A stretch of 64,000 bases of DNA. Origin: Henriciella sp. (GTDB taxonomy: Bacteria; Pseudomonadota; Alphaproteobacteria; Caulobacterales; Hyphomonadaceae). The translations under genes were made by a program, and so were the position numbers. Position 1 is the first letter of the stretch. Every line of letters starts with the position of its first letter. The notes beneath the pieces are model-generated. The model was not told the DNA's origin, did not search any database, and saw only the letters and a list, made by a program, of their open reading frames with translations. Positions 17,903 through 30,605 of the stretch are shown one piece after another. The DNA lies in NCBI GenBank assembly GCA_027019605.1, contig JALUWJ010000043.1, forward strand, positions 1 through 64,000, in the 5' to 3' direction.

Positions 17903-19390
17903 ATGCAGAGACTTGTTCTAAGCCTAATCGGGCTCACCCTGTTAACGCTCGCTGGGTGCGCGAGCACGCTCCAACGCGATGTCGAGACGGCACTCTTTAA
18001 CCCCGATCATACCGGTATCCGCTGGGGTCTGGTGGTCGCCGACATGAACGGCGAAGAGCTTCTCGCCCTCAAACCCGATGATCGCTTCACACCCGCTTCA
18101 AACACCAAAATTTTCACGACCATGGCAGCGTATCATCATCTGGACGCGCTTGAGTCAGCGGCCAAAAATCCGGGAACGCAGCTCTTTGTCGAAGAAATGC
18201 CAGACGGGATAGCGCCCCGTCTGGTACTCAAAGGCGGCGGCGATGCGATGCTGCAAGATACACCGGATTGCGAAGCGACTTGCCTCTCGACCCTGGCTGA
18301 TCAAGTCGCATCTTGGGGCCTAGAAGAGGTGAACGCCGTGGTTGGAGATGACACCCTCTTTCCGTTTGAGCGTTGGGGACCAGGCTGGAGCCAAGAAGAC
18401 CTCACCTTCTATTATGGCACCGCGATATCGGCGCTCAGCATCAACGATAATGTCGTTTGGGTCGACGTAGCGCCTGGCAATGCAGCCGGCGATCTCGCGA
18501 ACGTGTCCTGGCAGGCTGGGGACGCTTATTTCCAACTCGATAATCAGCTGAGGACGGCTTCCGAAGACGGCGATTGGGCGATGCGGATCGAGCGCCTCCC
18601 GGGCACGCAGACCGTTCGCTTCTATGGTGAGATCCCGGTTGCGGCCTCGCAGCGCACCTATCGCCTCGCCATCGACAATCCGGCCGAGTATGCGGCCTGG
18701 CGTTTTAAAAACCTGCTGGAAGAGCGCGGTATTTCGGTCGGCGAGATGATGACCCGACATCGCCCGTTCGCCCTCTCCGATGAAGCGCCAGACCCAGACG
18801 AAACGGTCGGCACAGCAACGCTGGCAATCGCCCAGGAAACAAGGACTGCCGCCGCCATCCTGCCAGCAGGACCGCTTAGAGACAGTCTCAAACAGGTTTC
18901 GAAAGACAGCCAAAATCTGCACGCTGATATCACCCTGCGTCGTCTCGGCCTGCTGAACGGGACGGGATCGCGTGATTATGGTGTCGCTGCGTTGAAAGAC
19001 TTTCTGGCCGAAGCGGGTCTTCCCGAACATGGGTATGCCGTGCACGGTGGGTCGGGCATGTCGATCTATAACCGGATCAGTCCGCGCAGCATGGTCACGC
19101 TCCTCGCCTTTGCCGCGCAGCAGCCCTGGTTCGAGGCCTGGTTGGAAGATCAACCGATTGGCGGCGTCGACGGCTCGCTGAAGCGCCGCTTTGTCGGCAC
19201 CGCATTGGAAGGCAAGATCTTCGCCAAGACGGGCACGCTGAACGGCGCTAATGCGCTGTCAGGTGTGATGGTGGCGCAGAGTGGCCAGCGATTACTCTTC
19301 TCTATTCTCGCCAATGACCGGCCAACGAGCGCCCGCTCAGCCATCGCTGAAATGGACGCGGCTTTAGTCGAGATTGCTTCGCGCTATTGA
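17903..19390 (+). CDS. PBP4-type D-alanyl-D-alanine carboxypeptidase/endopeptidase, lipoprotein
   Basis: About 495 residues, peptidase family S13; trims or cleaves peptide crosslinks of peptidoglycan in the periplasm. The signal peptide MQRLVLSLIGLTLLTLAGC ends in lipobox LAGC, so the protein should be membrane-anchored, unlike soluble E. coli PBP4. The three penicillin-binding motifs are SNTK (PASNTKIFTT, catalytic Ser near residue 70), SQN (KDSQNLHADITLR) and KTG (FAKTGTLNG). The ATG at 17903 is preferred over a TTG four codons upstream because it starts the signal peptide. The stop overlaps the end of the opposing hydrolase gene by 7 bp. Confidence 0.9.
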   Translation: MQRLVLSLIGLTLLTLAGCASTLQRDVETALFNPDHTGIRWGLVVADMNGEELLALKPDDRFTPASNTKIFTTMAAYHHLDALESAAKNPGTQLFVEEMPDGIAPRLVLKGGGDAMLQDTPDCEATCLSTLADQVASWGLEEVNAVVGDDTLFPFERWGPGWSQEDLTFYYGTAISALSINDNVVWVDVAPGNAAGDLANVSWQAGDAYFQLDNQLRTASEDGDWAMRIERLPGTQTVRFYGEIPVAASQRTYRLAIDNPAEYAAWRFKNLLEERGISVGEMMTRHRPFALSDEAPDPDETVGTATLAIAQETRTAAAILPAGPLRDSLKQVSKDSQNLHADITLRRLGLLNGTGSRDYGVAALKDFLAEAGLPEHGYAVHGGSGMSIYNRISPRSMVTLLAFAAQQPWFEAWLEDQPIGGVDGSLKRRFVGTALEGKIFAKTGTLNGANALSGVMVAQSGQRLLFSILANDRPTSARSAIAEMDAALVEIASRY

Positions 19391-20325
19391 GCCGCGCCAG
19401 AATACCAATCGACCAGCCATGGATTGACGAGCGCGTGCATCTGATAGTTGAGGCCGTGCTCTCCGCCCTCGACGATCCGCACATCTGCATCTGGCATCAG
19501 CGCCTCCAGTTTCGCGGCGCTTGAGACCAGCACGGTTTCGTCAGCGTCGCCATAGATTGCGAGCGTCGGAACCCCCGTCGCGGCGAGCCGCTGAAACGTC
19601 TCTTCGCGCGCCGCCATGGGCATATGACGAAGCGTCGACAGCAAGGCTTGCAGATAGCCGCGATATTCGAACTGTTCGGCAACATCCCCGCGCAGGCGGT
19701 TTTCCGGCGCCCGTTGGCTTTCATCATATTGTCGGTCGCCTAGCAGGACACCTTTGCCGACCATGCGCCAAATCCAGTCACCGATCAGAGACGTGCTCAG
19801 CAAGGCCCCGGTCACGCCGCTAGCGCCCGGCGTATCGAGACCGGCTGGCACCAGGAGGACGAGACGGTTCACGCGCTCAGGATGGCGCGCTGTAAACTCC
19901 GCAACGATTGGGCCGCCCATGGAGAGGCCCGCCAGCCCGAAAGGCTCATCAATGTCTAAACCCGCTAGCAGCTCGGTTAGAGCCCGATCATAAAAATCGA
20001 CATCGTATCGCGTCGAGGGACGGTCCGACCAACCTCGTCCGAAATGATCGAATCGGAGCGTACGAAAGCCGGCCGCATTCAGGGCTTCGACATTCTGCTC
20101 ATAGATGAAATTGGGCGTGGAGAACCCGTGTACCAGGACGATGAGAGGTCCGTCTTCCGGGCCTTCAAGGCGATAATGGACTTGCCCATCGGTGAGCTCA
20201 ATAAACGCGCCTGGCGCTTTCGCCCGCGCTTCGTCATTCATCGGTTTAAGCCGCAAGTCTGCGATCAGATAGACCGAGATAAGCGCAAAAAGAACGAGCC
20301 CAACACCCCGAATAATCCATTTCAT
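19384..20325 (-). CDS. Alpha/beta hydrolase, membrane-anchored
   Basis: 313 residues from the ATG at 20325, which has GGAGACGAAA directly upstream. A single N-terminal membrane segment (WIIRGVGLVLFALISVYLIA) anchors a classic alpha/beta hydrolase fold: oxyanion region LVHGFSTPN, nucleophile elbow GLSMGG, acid in GDADETV and His in GGEHGLNY. The lid region (about residues 160-220) has no family-specific sign, so the substrate, probably an ester or lipid, is unknown. It lies between dacB-like and gyrB genes in the replication block but in reverse orientation, suggesting an insertion into an ancestral recF-gyrB order. Confidence 0.8.
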   Translation of the reverse strand: MKWIIRGVGLVLFALISVYLIADLRLKPMNDEARAKAPGAFIELTDGQVHYRLEGPEDGPLIVLVHGFSTPNFIYEQNVEALNAAGFRTLRFDHFGRGWSDRPSTRYDVDFYDRALTELLAGLDIDEPFGLAGLSMGGPIVAEFTARHPERVNRLVLLVPAGLDTPGASGVTGALLSTSLIGDWIWRMVGKGVLLGDRQYDESQRAPENRLRGDVAEQFEYRGYLQALLSTLRHMPMAAREETFQRLAATGVPTLAIYGDADETVLVSSAAKLEALMPDADVRIVEGGEHGLNYQMHALVNPWLVDWYSGAAQ

Positions 20326-20339
20326 TTTCGTCTCCTGAA

Positions 20340-20361
20340 CCCCTGATTCAGGGGCTTTTTT
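20340..20361 (+). terminator. Hairpin with T tract upstream of the hydrolase gene
   Basis: CCCCTG-ATT-CAGGGG followed by C and six T on the + strand. It would stop + strand transcription before gyrB, for example antisense read-through from dacB. On the - strand the same hairpin sits just ahead of the hydrolase ribosome site and could affect its translation. It includes a GANTC site. Confidence 0.45.
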
Positions 20362-20421
20362 AATGCCATTTCGCAGGGGCAAGGCCAGGGTCATTCCTTG
20401 TGACAGCAAAAAAGCCAGTAA

Positions 20422-24338
<3,917 letters not shown>

Positions 24339-24622
24339 GTTCTGCTCCTCATCCGAAGTAACGGCATTTTGTCTCTCAATCAGAATAGGAATCGAAATCG
24401 ATTTGTCGATCCATTCCCCAAGGTCCGCCGCGCTCGATTGGTTGCGAAATCCGTCATTCACGAAATATTGAACCCCAAAAAAGATCAAACCGCCAGAAAC
24501 CACTGACGCTGTAGCATTCATGCGCAATTTTACTGGTGCCTGCGTGAGTTTTAGCAGTGCAGCTGCAAGAAACCGGTACTTTTAGACTTGTCCAAAGCTT
24601 TAAATGTCTGACATATGAGCGA

Positions 24623-25039
24623 ATGGGGATAGAGACTGATCATTTCAACAATGATTCTGTGTGGACAGGTCGTTACTGGTTAAAAGACCAGAACCGAGAG
24701 GGCGTGCCTTTTTCGGTCTGGATGACCGTGAAGAATGGTAAACTCTCCGGGTCGACGCTCGAACCGAACGCTTTTGCCCTGATCAAAAAGGAAGAGCTCG
24801 AAGCGAGCATTCGCGGTCATGTCGATGAAAACGAAGTCGTCTTCCTGAAGACGTATAGCGCGTTCGAGCATGAGCCGGTCTATTTCGAAGGTGAGCTGTC
24901 TGAAGACGGTCGCAGCGTTTCCGGCAAATGGTATTTCGGCTGGCCGAACGAATGGAGCGGACCGTTTGAAATGACCCGCGGCGTCTCTGATTCAGTCGTA
25001 TCTTCGCTCAAGACTTCGAAAAGCGACATCTCCGACTGA
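24623..25039 (+). CDS. Unknown beta-rich protein
   Basis: About 138 residues from the ATG at 24623; a GTG at 24557 in the same frame is possible, and no start has a clear ribosome site. The pattern WTGRYWL...FSVWMTVKNGKLSGST...IRGHVDENEVVFLKTY...VYFEGELSEDGRSVSGKW...WSGPFEMTR looks like the repeated Gly/Trp beta strands of a small barrel. I do not recognise a named family. There is no signal peptide. It is divergent from the P450 gene with a 284-bp gap that otherwise shows only a 10-bp palindrome (AAATCGATTT, 24395-24404) and a GANTC site. An EamA transporter gene follows on the same strand after 56 bp. Confidence 0.65.
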   Translation: MGIETDHFNNDSVWTGRYWLKDQNREGVPFSVWMTVKNGKLSGSTLEPNAFALIKKEELEASIRGHVDENEVVFLKTYSAFEHEPVYFEGELSEDGRSVSGKWYFGWPNEWSGPFEMTRGVSDSVVSSLKTSKSDISD

Positions 25040-25095
25040 CTCACCCGTCGCAATTCAGACTGGTCAATTTCACCGAGACGCTCTACAGCGCGGCG

Positions 25096-26010
25096 ATGTC
25101 TTCTTGGCCCTCATTCGCACCGATATTGATTGCCATATTCGCCATCGCGATGGGCTCGAGCATTGATGCTTTGGTCAAAGCCATCGCGCCGAATGCAGGC
25201 TTGCATCACCTCCTGGCATGGCGGTTCTTGTTTGGTGGCTTGATCGCACTCGCGGTGTTTCGCGCGCAAAAACGTCCGGTTCCAAGTTGGTCATCGATCC
25301 GGTTTCATACGATGCGCGGCCTGATCCAGCTGGCCTGTGCGTTTACCTTCTTTTTCGCCCTGATCCATCTGCCTTTGGCGGTGGCGACAATTATCGGATT
25401 TACCGCCGCCTTGATGGTGCCCTTCGTCGCAAGGGTTTTGCTCGGCGAGCAGGTCACCCGTTTGGCCCTCATCGCAACCCTGATTGGGTTTGCTGGCGCA
25501 GTGCTTGCCGTCATGGGGCGCCCGCAAAGCGGCGAAGCCAGCGAGCTTTGGATGTACGGTGTCGTCAGCTGTTTTCTGTCCGCATTCCTGTACGCGTTCG
25601 GGCTCGTCTTGTTGCGGATGCGAGCCACGCATGAGGATGCAACCACGATTGCAATGTTTACCAATGTTGTGCCCGCCATTGCATTGCTCCCGATTACTTT
25701 TGGCCTGTTTGGATCGCCAGACTGGAATGACATCCCACTTTTCTTGATGTTCGGGATTCTGGGCTTCGCGACCTGGTATCTGATGACGCTGGCTTATGCC
25801 CGCGCACCGGCGCAGCGCCTAGCGCCATTGGAATATTCCGCCCTGATCTGGAGCGGCCTGTTCGGCTCGATCTTCTTTGGGGAGTATCCAGGATGGCAGA
25901 CCTGGGTCGGCGCATTGGTGATTATCGCCGCCTGTCTTATCGTCGCCTTTGAAGGACGGTTTGCAACCCGCGAGGAAACGGGTCAGCCGGTCAGTGATCT
26001 ACCGGAATAG
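25096..26010 (+). CDS. EamA/DMT-family transporter
   Basis: 304-residue inner-membrane protein with ten predicted membrane segments arranged as two EamA repeats (about residues 8-140 and 150-290). Typical elements are HLLAWRFLFGGL near the start, the end of repeat one with VPFVARVLLGEQV, and the matching APLEYSALIWSGLFGSIFFGEYP in repeat two. Family members export metabolites such as amino acids or nucleosides; the substrate here is unknown. The ATG at 25096 lies 56 bp after the preceding small gene and no better start is visible. Confidence 0.88.
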   Translation: MSSWPSFAPILIAIFAIAMGSSIDALVKAIAPNAGLHHLLAWRFLFGGLIALAVFRAQKRPVPSWSSIRFHTMRGLIQLACAFTFFFALIHLPLAVATIIGFTAALMVPFVARVLLGEQVTRLALIATLIGFAGAVLAVMGRPQSGEASELWMYGVVSCFLSAFLYAFGLVLLRMRATHEDATTIAMFTNVVPAIALLPITFGLFGSPDWNDIPLFLMFGILGFATWYLMTLAYARAPAQRLAPLEYSALIWSGLFGSIFFGEYPGWQTWVGALVIIAACLIVAFEGRFATREETGQPVSDLPE

Positions 26011-26032
26011 GTTGGCGCGCCCTTGATTGCGC

Positions 26033-26668
26033 TTAGGCGTCGCTGAGCTCGCGGCGACGTTCCAACATACCGCGCAGCGCTTCATCCCCCGCAGCGCCCA
26101 TATAAGGCACCGCCAAGAGCATGAATTGCAAAACCGTATCGTGGATGAGCGTAGGTCCGTCGCGCTCTCCGCCTTCGATTAAATCGTGGCTGAGCCAAAA
26201 GGTGAGCGTGGACAGCATTTGCTGCAGCAGAGGCCCCCGCAACCGGCGATCCAGTTCAATCAAATCCCGCTTTTCGAGTTGATTTAGAACATTCTCAATC
26301 GCTTGCCGCTTCATCGCCAAGACTTTTCGAAACCGGCTCGCCAGAGCTGGATACCGCTCCATCATGTCGCCGACATTGCGGTAGAAGAAGCGGAAATCGT
26401 AAATCTCTTCTAAGATGATGTAGATAAAGACCCAATTGTCTTCGATCGACGTTACCGCGCCATGTGACCCGCCAAGGATGATTTGCATCTCTTCTTCGAA
26501 ACGGTCGAACAGTGCCTCAATAATCGGCTCTTTGCCTTTGAAATGATAGTACAGATTGCCCGGTGACATATCGAGCGCATTGGCAATATCGACAGCCGTC
26601 TGTTTGGCTTCCCCTTCGGAATTGAAGAGGTTCAAGCTCACATCAAGAATACGATCGCGTGTCTTCAT
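26033..26668 (-). CDS. phaD: TetR-family regulator resembling PhaD
   Basis: 211 residues. The N-terminal helix-turn-helix (MKTRDRILDVSLNLFNSEGE, then DMSPGNLYYHFKGKEPIIEAL) is strikingly like PhaD, the activator of the medium-chain PHA genes in Pseudomonas, which also starts MKTRDRIL and contains SPGNLYYHFHGKEP. The rest is a helical ligand-binding domain. The gene is divergent from phaC, with inverted repeats in the 177-bp gap, which fits control of the phaC-phaZ unit and of itself. Whether it activates or represses, and whether it senses an acyl-CoA, is inference from Pseudomonas. Confidence 0.82.
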   Translation of the reverse strand: MKTRDRILDVSLNLFNSEGEAKQTAVDIANALDMSPGNLYYHFKGKEPIIEALFDRFEEEMQIILGGSHGAVTSIEDNWVFIYIILEEIYDFRFFYRNVGDMMERYPALASRFRKVLAMKRQAIENVLNQLEKRDLIELDRRLRGPLLQQMLSTLTFWLSHDLIEGGERDGPTLIHDTVLQFMLLAVPYMGAAGDEALRGMLERRRELSDA

Positions 26669-26715
26669 CTTATCCAGTTCGCGTCTCAGCCGAATTTGCT
26701 GTTTCGAGAGTACAT

Positions 26716-26733
26716 TTGACAGTAAAAGGTCAA
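26716..26733. promoter_or_regulatory. Inverted repeat between phaD and phaC (candidate PhaD operator)
   Basis: TTGAC-N8-GTCAA forms two 5-bp perfect arms, 48 bp from the phaD start and 113 bp from phaC. The left arm is part of TTGACA, a possible -35 box toward phaC, so a bound TetR dimer would meet the promoter. TetR-type operators often have this size. Confidence 0.45.
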
Positions 26734-26805
26734 TATGGAACGAATTTGATCGGCCAAGGTTATTCTAATTTAGACTCTTAACCATAAGAGCAAGCCTTGT
26801 GCCGG

Positions 26806-26821
26806 ACGAGGGGCCCCTCGT
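26806..26821. promoter_or_regulatory. 16-bp perfect palindrome ahead of phaC
   Basis: ACGAGGGGCCCCTCGT is an uninterrupted perfect palindrome ending 24 bp before the phaC ATG. With no central spacer it is a poor RNA hairpin, so a DNA operator is the likelier reading. It lies just upstream of the ribosome site region. Confidence 0.5.
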
Positions 26822-26845
26822 TCTGGGAGGTTATCGGAGGCATTT

Positions 26846-28531
26846 ATGAGCAAGACCGCAGATTACATTGGTGCAGCAGCAGCGGACTCCACCAATGCGC
26901 TCAACCCATTACTCGGGGGGTTAAACCGACAAGAGTTATTAGGCTCGGTTGCCATGATGCTGAGGCGGACCAGCATCTCTCCGATGGCGAATGCGAAATT
27001 TGCCGGCAAGATGGCCAAAGAAGGCTATGACATCGCCTTGGGCAAATCAGAGCGCGCGCCAGATCGAAAAGACAAGCGCTTCAAAGACCCCGCTTGGGCG
27101 AACAATCCGTTCTATAAGCGCGGTTTGCAGACCTATCTCGCGATGCAAGAACATCTCGAGGACTGGGTCGGCGACCTCAAGCTTGGCGAGATGGAACATG
27201 CGCGCGCCGCCTTCGTGATGAATATGATCACCGACGCGCTTGCCCCAACCAACGCCTTCGCAACCAACCCAGCAGCCAAAAAGCGGGCTATTGATAGCGG
27301 CGGCCTCTCGCTGATCAAGGGCCTTCAGAACGCTTACGAAGATTTGACCAAGAATGGCGGCATGCCGAGCCGCGTCGACAAAAAGCCGTTTGTGGTTGGC
27401 GAAAACGTCGCGATCACACCCGGTAAAGTGGTCTGGAAGAATGAGATGATGGAACTCATTCAATATACGCCGACCACAGAAGAGGTTCGGGAAATTCCCT
27501 TCCTCAATATTCCACCACAGATCAATAAATTCTACGCCAGCGACTTGGACCCGATCACCAGCATCGTCCAGTTCTTGCTGAAAGAAGGCTTCCAGACCTT
27601 CATCATCTCTTGGCGCAACCCAACCGAGGAGCACCGGGATTGGGGGCTTAGTGACTATGTCGACAGCCTGATCCAGTGCACTGAAGTGATCAAACAGATC
27701 ACCGAGTCCGACAAGATCAATATCTCTGGTGCCTGCTCTGGCGGCATCACGACCGCGACATTCGCAAGCCTGCTCGCTGCAGCTGGCGACGATCGCATCA
27801 ACTCTTTGACCCTCCAGGTCTGTGTGCTCGATCCAGAGCATGACGATAGTGAGCTCGGCCAGATGGTGTCTGAGCGTAGCCTGGAAATTGCCCGTCGTTA
27901 TTCACGTCGCAAAGGCATCCTCAAGGGCGATGACTTGGCGCGCATGTTTGCCTGGATGCGTCCGAACGACTTGATCTGGAACTATGTCGTCAACAATTAC
28001 CTGATGGGCGAAGATCCACCGCCATACAATGTTCTGTTCTGGAACGATGATACGACCAACCTGCCAGCGCAGCTGCATTCTGATTACCTGGACTTCGGCA
28101 TCCAAAAGCCGTTTTCAAATCCAGGCACGGTCGAGGTCGCTGGCCATATGGCTGACCTGACAAAAGTCGATGTCGATACGTTTATCGTCGCCGGCGTCAC
28201 TGACCACATCACACCGTGGAAAGCCGCCTATCGCTCGACCAAGCTTCTGGGCTCAAAAAATATGGAGTTCATCCTCTCGAATTCCGGGCACATCCAATCC
28301 CTCCTCAACCCACCCGTTAATCCAAAAGCCAAGTACTTTCGTAATGCGAGTATTGAGGCGACGGCTGATGAATGGGCTGCGGGAGCTGAAGAAGTTGCTG
28401 GCTCTTGGTGGACTCGTTGGGCAGAGTGGCTGCACGAACGCGGTGGTGACATGAAACCAGCGCCGAAAGAAGGCGGATCTGAGCAATTCCCAGCGCTCTA
28501 TGACTCGCCGGGGAAATATGTGTTCGACTAA
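26846..28531 (+). CDS. phaC: Polyhydroxyalkanoate synthase, class II-like
   Basis: 561-residue polymerase that builds PHA from 3-hydroxyacyl-CoA at the granule surface. The nucleophile box is GACSGGIT with Cys297, the sequence typical of class II (medium-chain) synthases of Pseudomonas, rather than the GFCVGG type of class I. The catalytic Asp lies in TDHITPW and the His in NSGHIQSLLNPP, both also in class II form. N-terminal NPFYKRGLQTYLAM and central SWRNPTEEHRDWGLSDYV are family stretches. Ribosome site GGAGGCATTT precedes the ATG. phaZ follows 45 bp later, as in the pseudomonad phaC1-phaZ pair. Monomer length is inferred from this likeness. Confidence 0.92.
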   Translation: MSKTADYIGAAAADSTNALNPLLGGLNRQELLGSVAMMLRRTSISPMANAKFAGKMAKEGYDIALGKSERAPDRKDKRFKDPAWANNPFYKRGLQTYLAMQEHLEDWVGDLKLGEMEHARAAFVMNMITDALAPTNAFATNPAAKKRAIDSGGLSLIKGLQNAYEDLTKNGGMPSRVDKKPFVVGENVAITPGKVVWKNEMMELIQYTPTTEEVREIPFLNIPPQINKFYASDLDPITSIVQFLLKEGFQTFIISWRNPTEEHRDWGLSDYVDSLIQCTEVIKQITESDKINISGACSGGITTATFASLLAAAGDDRINSLTLQVCVLDPEHDDSELGQMVSERSLEIARRYSRRKGILKGDDLARMFAWMRPNDLIWNYVVNNYLMGEDPPPYNVLFWNDDTTNLPAQLHSDYLDFGIQKPFSNPGTVEVAGHMADLTKVDVDTFIVAGVTDHITPWKAAYRSTKLLGSKNMEFILSNSGHIQSLLNPPVNPKAKYFRNASIEATADEWAAGAEEVAGSWWTRWAEWLHERGGDMKPAPKEGGSEQFPALYDSPGKYVFD

Positions 28532-28576
28532 AGGCGACAAGACCTTGGCGCAGCACTGACAGGAAAAGGAGGCCCC

Positions 28577-29464
28577 ATGGCCACCAGAAAGACTGCCGGC
28601 AACGCAACTCCGCGCCTGCCAGAGATTTCGATGGAAACGATTGGTGCTCACACGGTTCGTGTCGGGTATTGGCCAAGCGAACAGCCGTCTGACAAGCGCC
28701 CGCTCCTCTTTTTCAACGGCATTGGCGCGAATATGGAACTCGCCTTCGGGCTCGGTGAATGGATCCGAGACCGCGAGATCATCACCTTTGATATGCCAGG
28801 CGTCGGCGAGAGCCCGCCGGCGAAATTCCCGTATCGTCCATGGATGATGGCCCGCCTTGCGCGCAAACTGTGTGATCAGTTTGGCATGGGCGATGTCGAC
28901 GTCATGGGCGTCTCCTGGGGCGGCGCGATGGCGCAGCAATTTGCCTTTCAGTACCGCAATTCTGTCGGCAAGCTGATCCTGTGTGCAACCACGGCTGGAA
29001 TGACCATGGTGCCGGGCAAGATCAGCGCAATCTCCAAAATGGCAGATGCGCGCCGGTACACAGACCCTGAGTACATGCGCGAGAATTTCCAAAAGCTCTA
29101 TGGTGAAGCCGCTGATGAAGGGGCCGGTGAGCATATTGAAAATCTGCGCCCACCGGCACCAATGGGCTATGTCTATCAGCTGACAGCCTTTCTCGGCTGG
29201 TCCTCCTTGCCTTTCATCCGCTTCCTACGGATGCCGACCTTAGTGATGGCCGGCGACCGCGATGCGATTGTTCCGATGGCCAATGCGCATATTCTGAATT
29301 TCGCCCTGCCAAACTCGCGGCTTCATGTGGTTAAGGATGGAGGTCATCTATTCTTGGTCACACAGGCCGAAGAAACGGTCAGTGAGATTACCGGTTTTTT
29401 GGATGAGCCGATGGAGGCCATGCAACCGAAATCGGTTTGGCAACAAGGCTATTCCGCTGCCTGA
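28577..29464 (+). CDS. phaZ: Intracellular medium-chain PHA depolymerase-like hydrolase
   Basis: 295-residue alpha/beta hydrolase. LLFFNGIGANMELAF, TFDMPGVGESP, nucleophile VMGVSWGGAMAQQFA, and CATTAGMTMVPGK match the Pseudomonas PhaZ that mobilises stored medium-chain PHA, including the NGIGAN and GVSWGGA signatures; the acid is in AGDRDAIVP and the His in DGGHLFLVT. It has no signal peptide, as expected for granule-bound depolymerase. An excellent ribosome site (AAGGAGG) lies 5 bases before the ATG. It directly follows phaC, so synthesis and breakdown are co-transcribed. Confidence 0.86.
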   Translation: MATRKTAGNATPRLPEISMETIGAHTVRVGYWPSEQPSDKRPLLFFNGIGANMELAFGLGEWIRDREIITFDMPGVGESPPAKFPYRPWMMARLARKLCDQFGMGDVDVMGVSWGGAMAQQFAFQYRNSVGKLILCATTAGMTMVPGKISAISKMADARRYTDPEYMRENFQKLYGEAADEGAGEHIENLRPPAPMGYVYQLTAFLGWSSLPFIRFLRMPTLVMAGDRDAIVPMANAHILNFALPNSRLHVVKDGGHLFLVTQAEETVSEITGFLDEPMEAMQPKSVWQQGYSAA

Positions 29465-29561
29465 AAGCGTTACATCGCTTACGAAACTCATCCCGGATAA
29501 ATTGTAGACGATCCGTTCCTTACGCGATTAGGATTATCCTTGGTTGCTGCGGGAGATTTGT

Positions 29562-30587
29562 TTGCTGCGTTCTGCCTATGTCGTCTGTGTCGTTGGGTTG
29601 TGCCTCTTAGGCTCGGCCTGCTCTTCGCTCGAACAGCCCTCACCGCGCGCGCCCGCAAAAGTTATCCTTGATACCGATTTTGGCGGCGATGCGGATGATC
29701 TCGGCGCCCTTGCAATGCTGCATTACTACGCGGACCGCGGGGAGATCGACTTCCTCGCGATCGCCAGTTGGTCGAACGAGACATATGCCTTGCAGGCTCT
29801 CGCTGCGGTGAACCAGTATTACGGACGGCCAAAACTCGCACTCGGCGTTCGTAAAACTGAACCATGGCGGACAGATTGGAACTACACGAAAGTGATCGCG
29901 GATCAGTTTCCGCATGACCCCGAGGCCGTGCAAACCGCCCAATCCGCCGTATCGATGTATCGTCAGTTGCTGGCAAACGCGGCGCCCAATTCGATTACGG
30001 TGATTACCGTCGGACCACTGGCGAACATTCAAAACCTACTCAGATCAGATCCAGACGAGCACTCTGATCTCGGCGGTGCCGCATTGGTTGATCTTAAGGT
30101 CGACCGTTTCATCATCATGGGCGGACAGTTCCCCGATGGGATCACTGCGCACGGCCCAGAATGGAATTTTGATGGCAATATGAAAGGGGTAACGGCCGAG
30201 GTTCTGGCCTCGATCAGACGCCCAATCATATTTAGTGGATACGAAGTCGGCGAGGCATTGAAATACGGGTCGGCGCTGAATGAGCACCCGAAGGACACCC
30301 CACTTTATGTCGGCTACAAATATTTCAGCGAGCACGCGCCCTGGATGAAGCAGGATTATGTTGGCGCGGTTTTGGACAATGCCTCATTTGACCAAACTGC
30401 CGTTATGGTCGCCGCAATTGGGGGCGAGGATCAATATTGGACGTTAAGCGAAGCTGGCGAGTTGACGGTTGATGAAGATGGACGCGGCACATGGTCTGTC
30501 ACCCCGGCAGGAAACCATCGCTATTTGATCCTGACCGAGCAGACTGACGAAACGGTAGCGCATATCGCGCGTGCAATGACCCACTGA
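29562..30587 (+). CDS. Inosine-uridine nucleoside hydrolase-like lipoprotein
   Basis: About 341 residues from the TTG at 29562, chosen because GGGAGA lies just upstream and the signal peptide begins there (LRSAYVVCVVGLCLLGSAC, lipidated Cys). The calcium-binding motif typical of N-ribohydrolases is seen as ILDTDFGGDADDLGAL; later family elements are MGGQFPDG, EWNFDGN and FDQTAVMVA. The family splits nucleosides into base and ribose; as a lipoprotein this one would act in the periplasm, perhaps scavenging nucleosides. The His before the last Asp of classic enzymes is replaced (FDQ), so specificity may differ. It converges with the GGDEF-EAL gene, 18 bp apart. Confidence 0.82.
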   Translation: MLRSAYVVCVVGLCLLGSACSSLEQPSPRAPAKVILDTDFGGDADDLGALAMLHYYADRGEIDFLAIASWSNETYALQALAAVNQYYGRPKLALGVRKTEPWRTDWNYTKVIADQFPHDPEAVQTAQSAVSMYRQLLANAAPNSITVITVGPLANIQNLLRSDPDEHSDLGGAALVDLKVDRFIIMGGQFPDGITAHGPEWNFDGNMKGVTAEVLASIRRPIIFSGYEVGEALKYGSALNEHPKDTPLYVGYKYFSEHAPWMKQDYVGAVLDNASFDQTAVMVAAIGGEDQYWTLSEAGELTVDEDGRGTWSVTPAGNHRYLILTEQTDETVAHIARAMTH

Positions 30588-30605
30588 CGTGAGACAGCGT
30601 CTCGC

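Noticed and set aside
24339-24527. 63-codon N-terminal extension of the P450
   Set aside because: A strong GAGGAG ribosome site fixes the start at 24338 and the extension has no family likeness.
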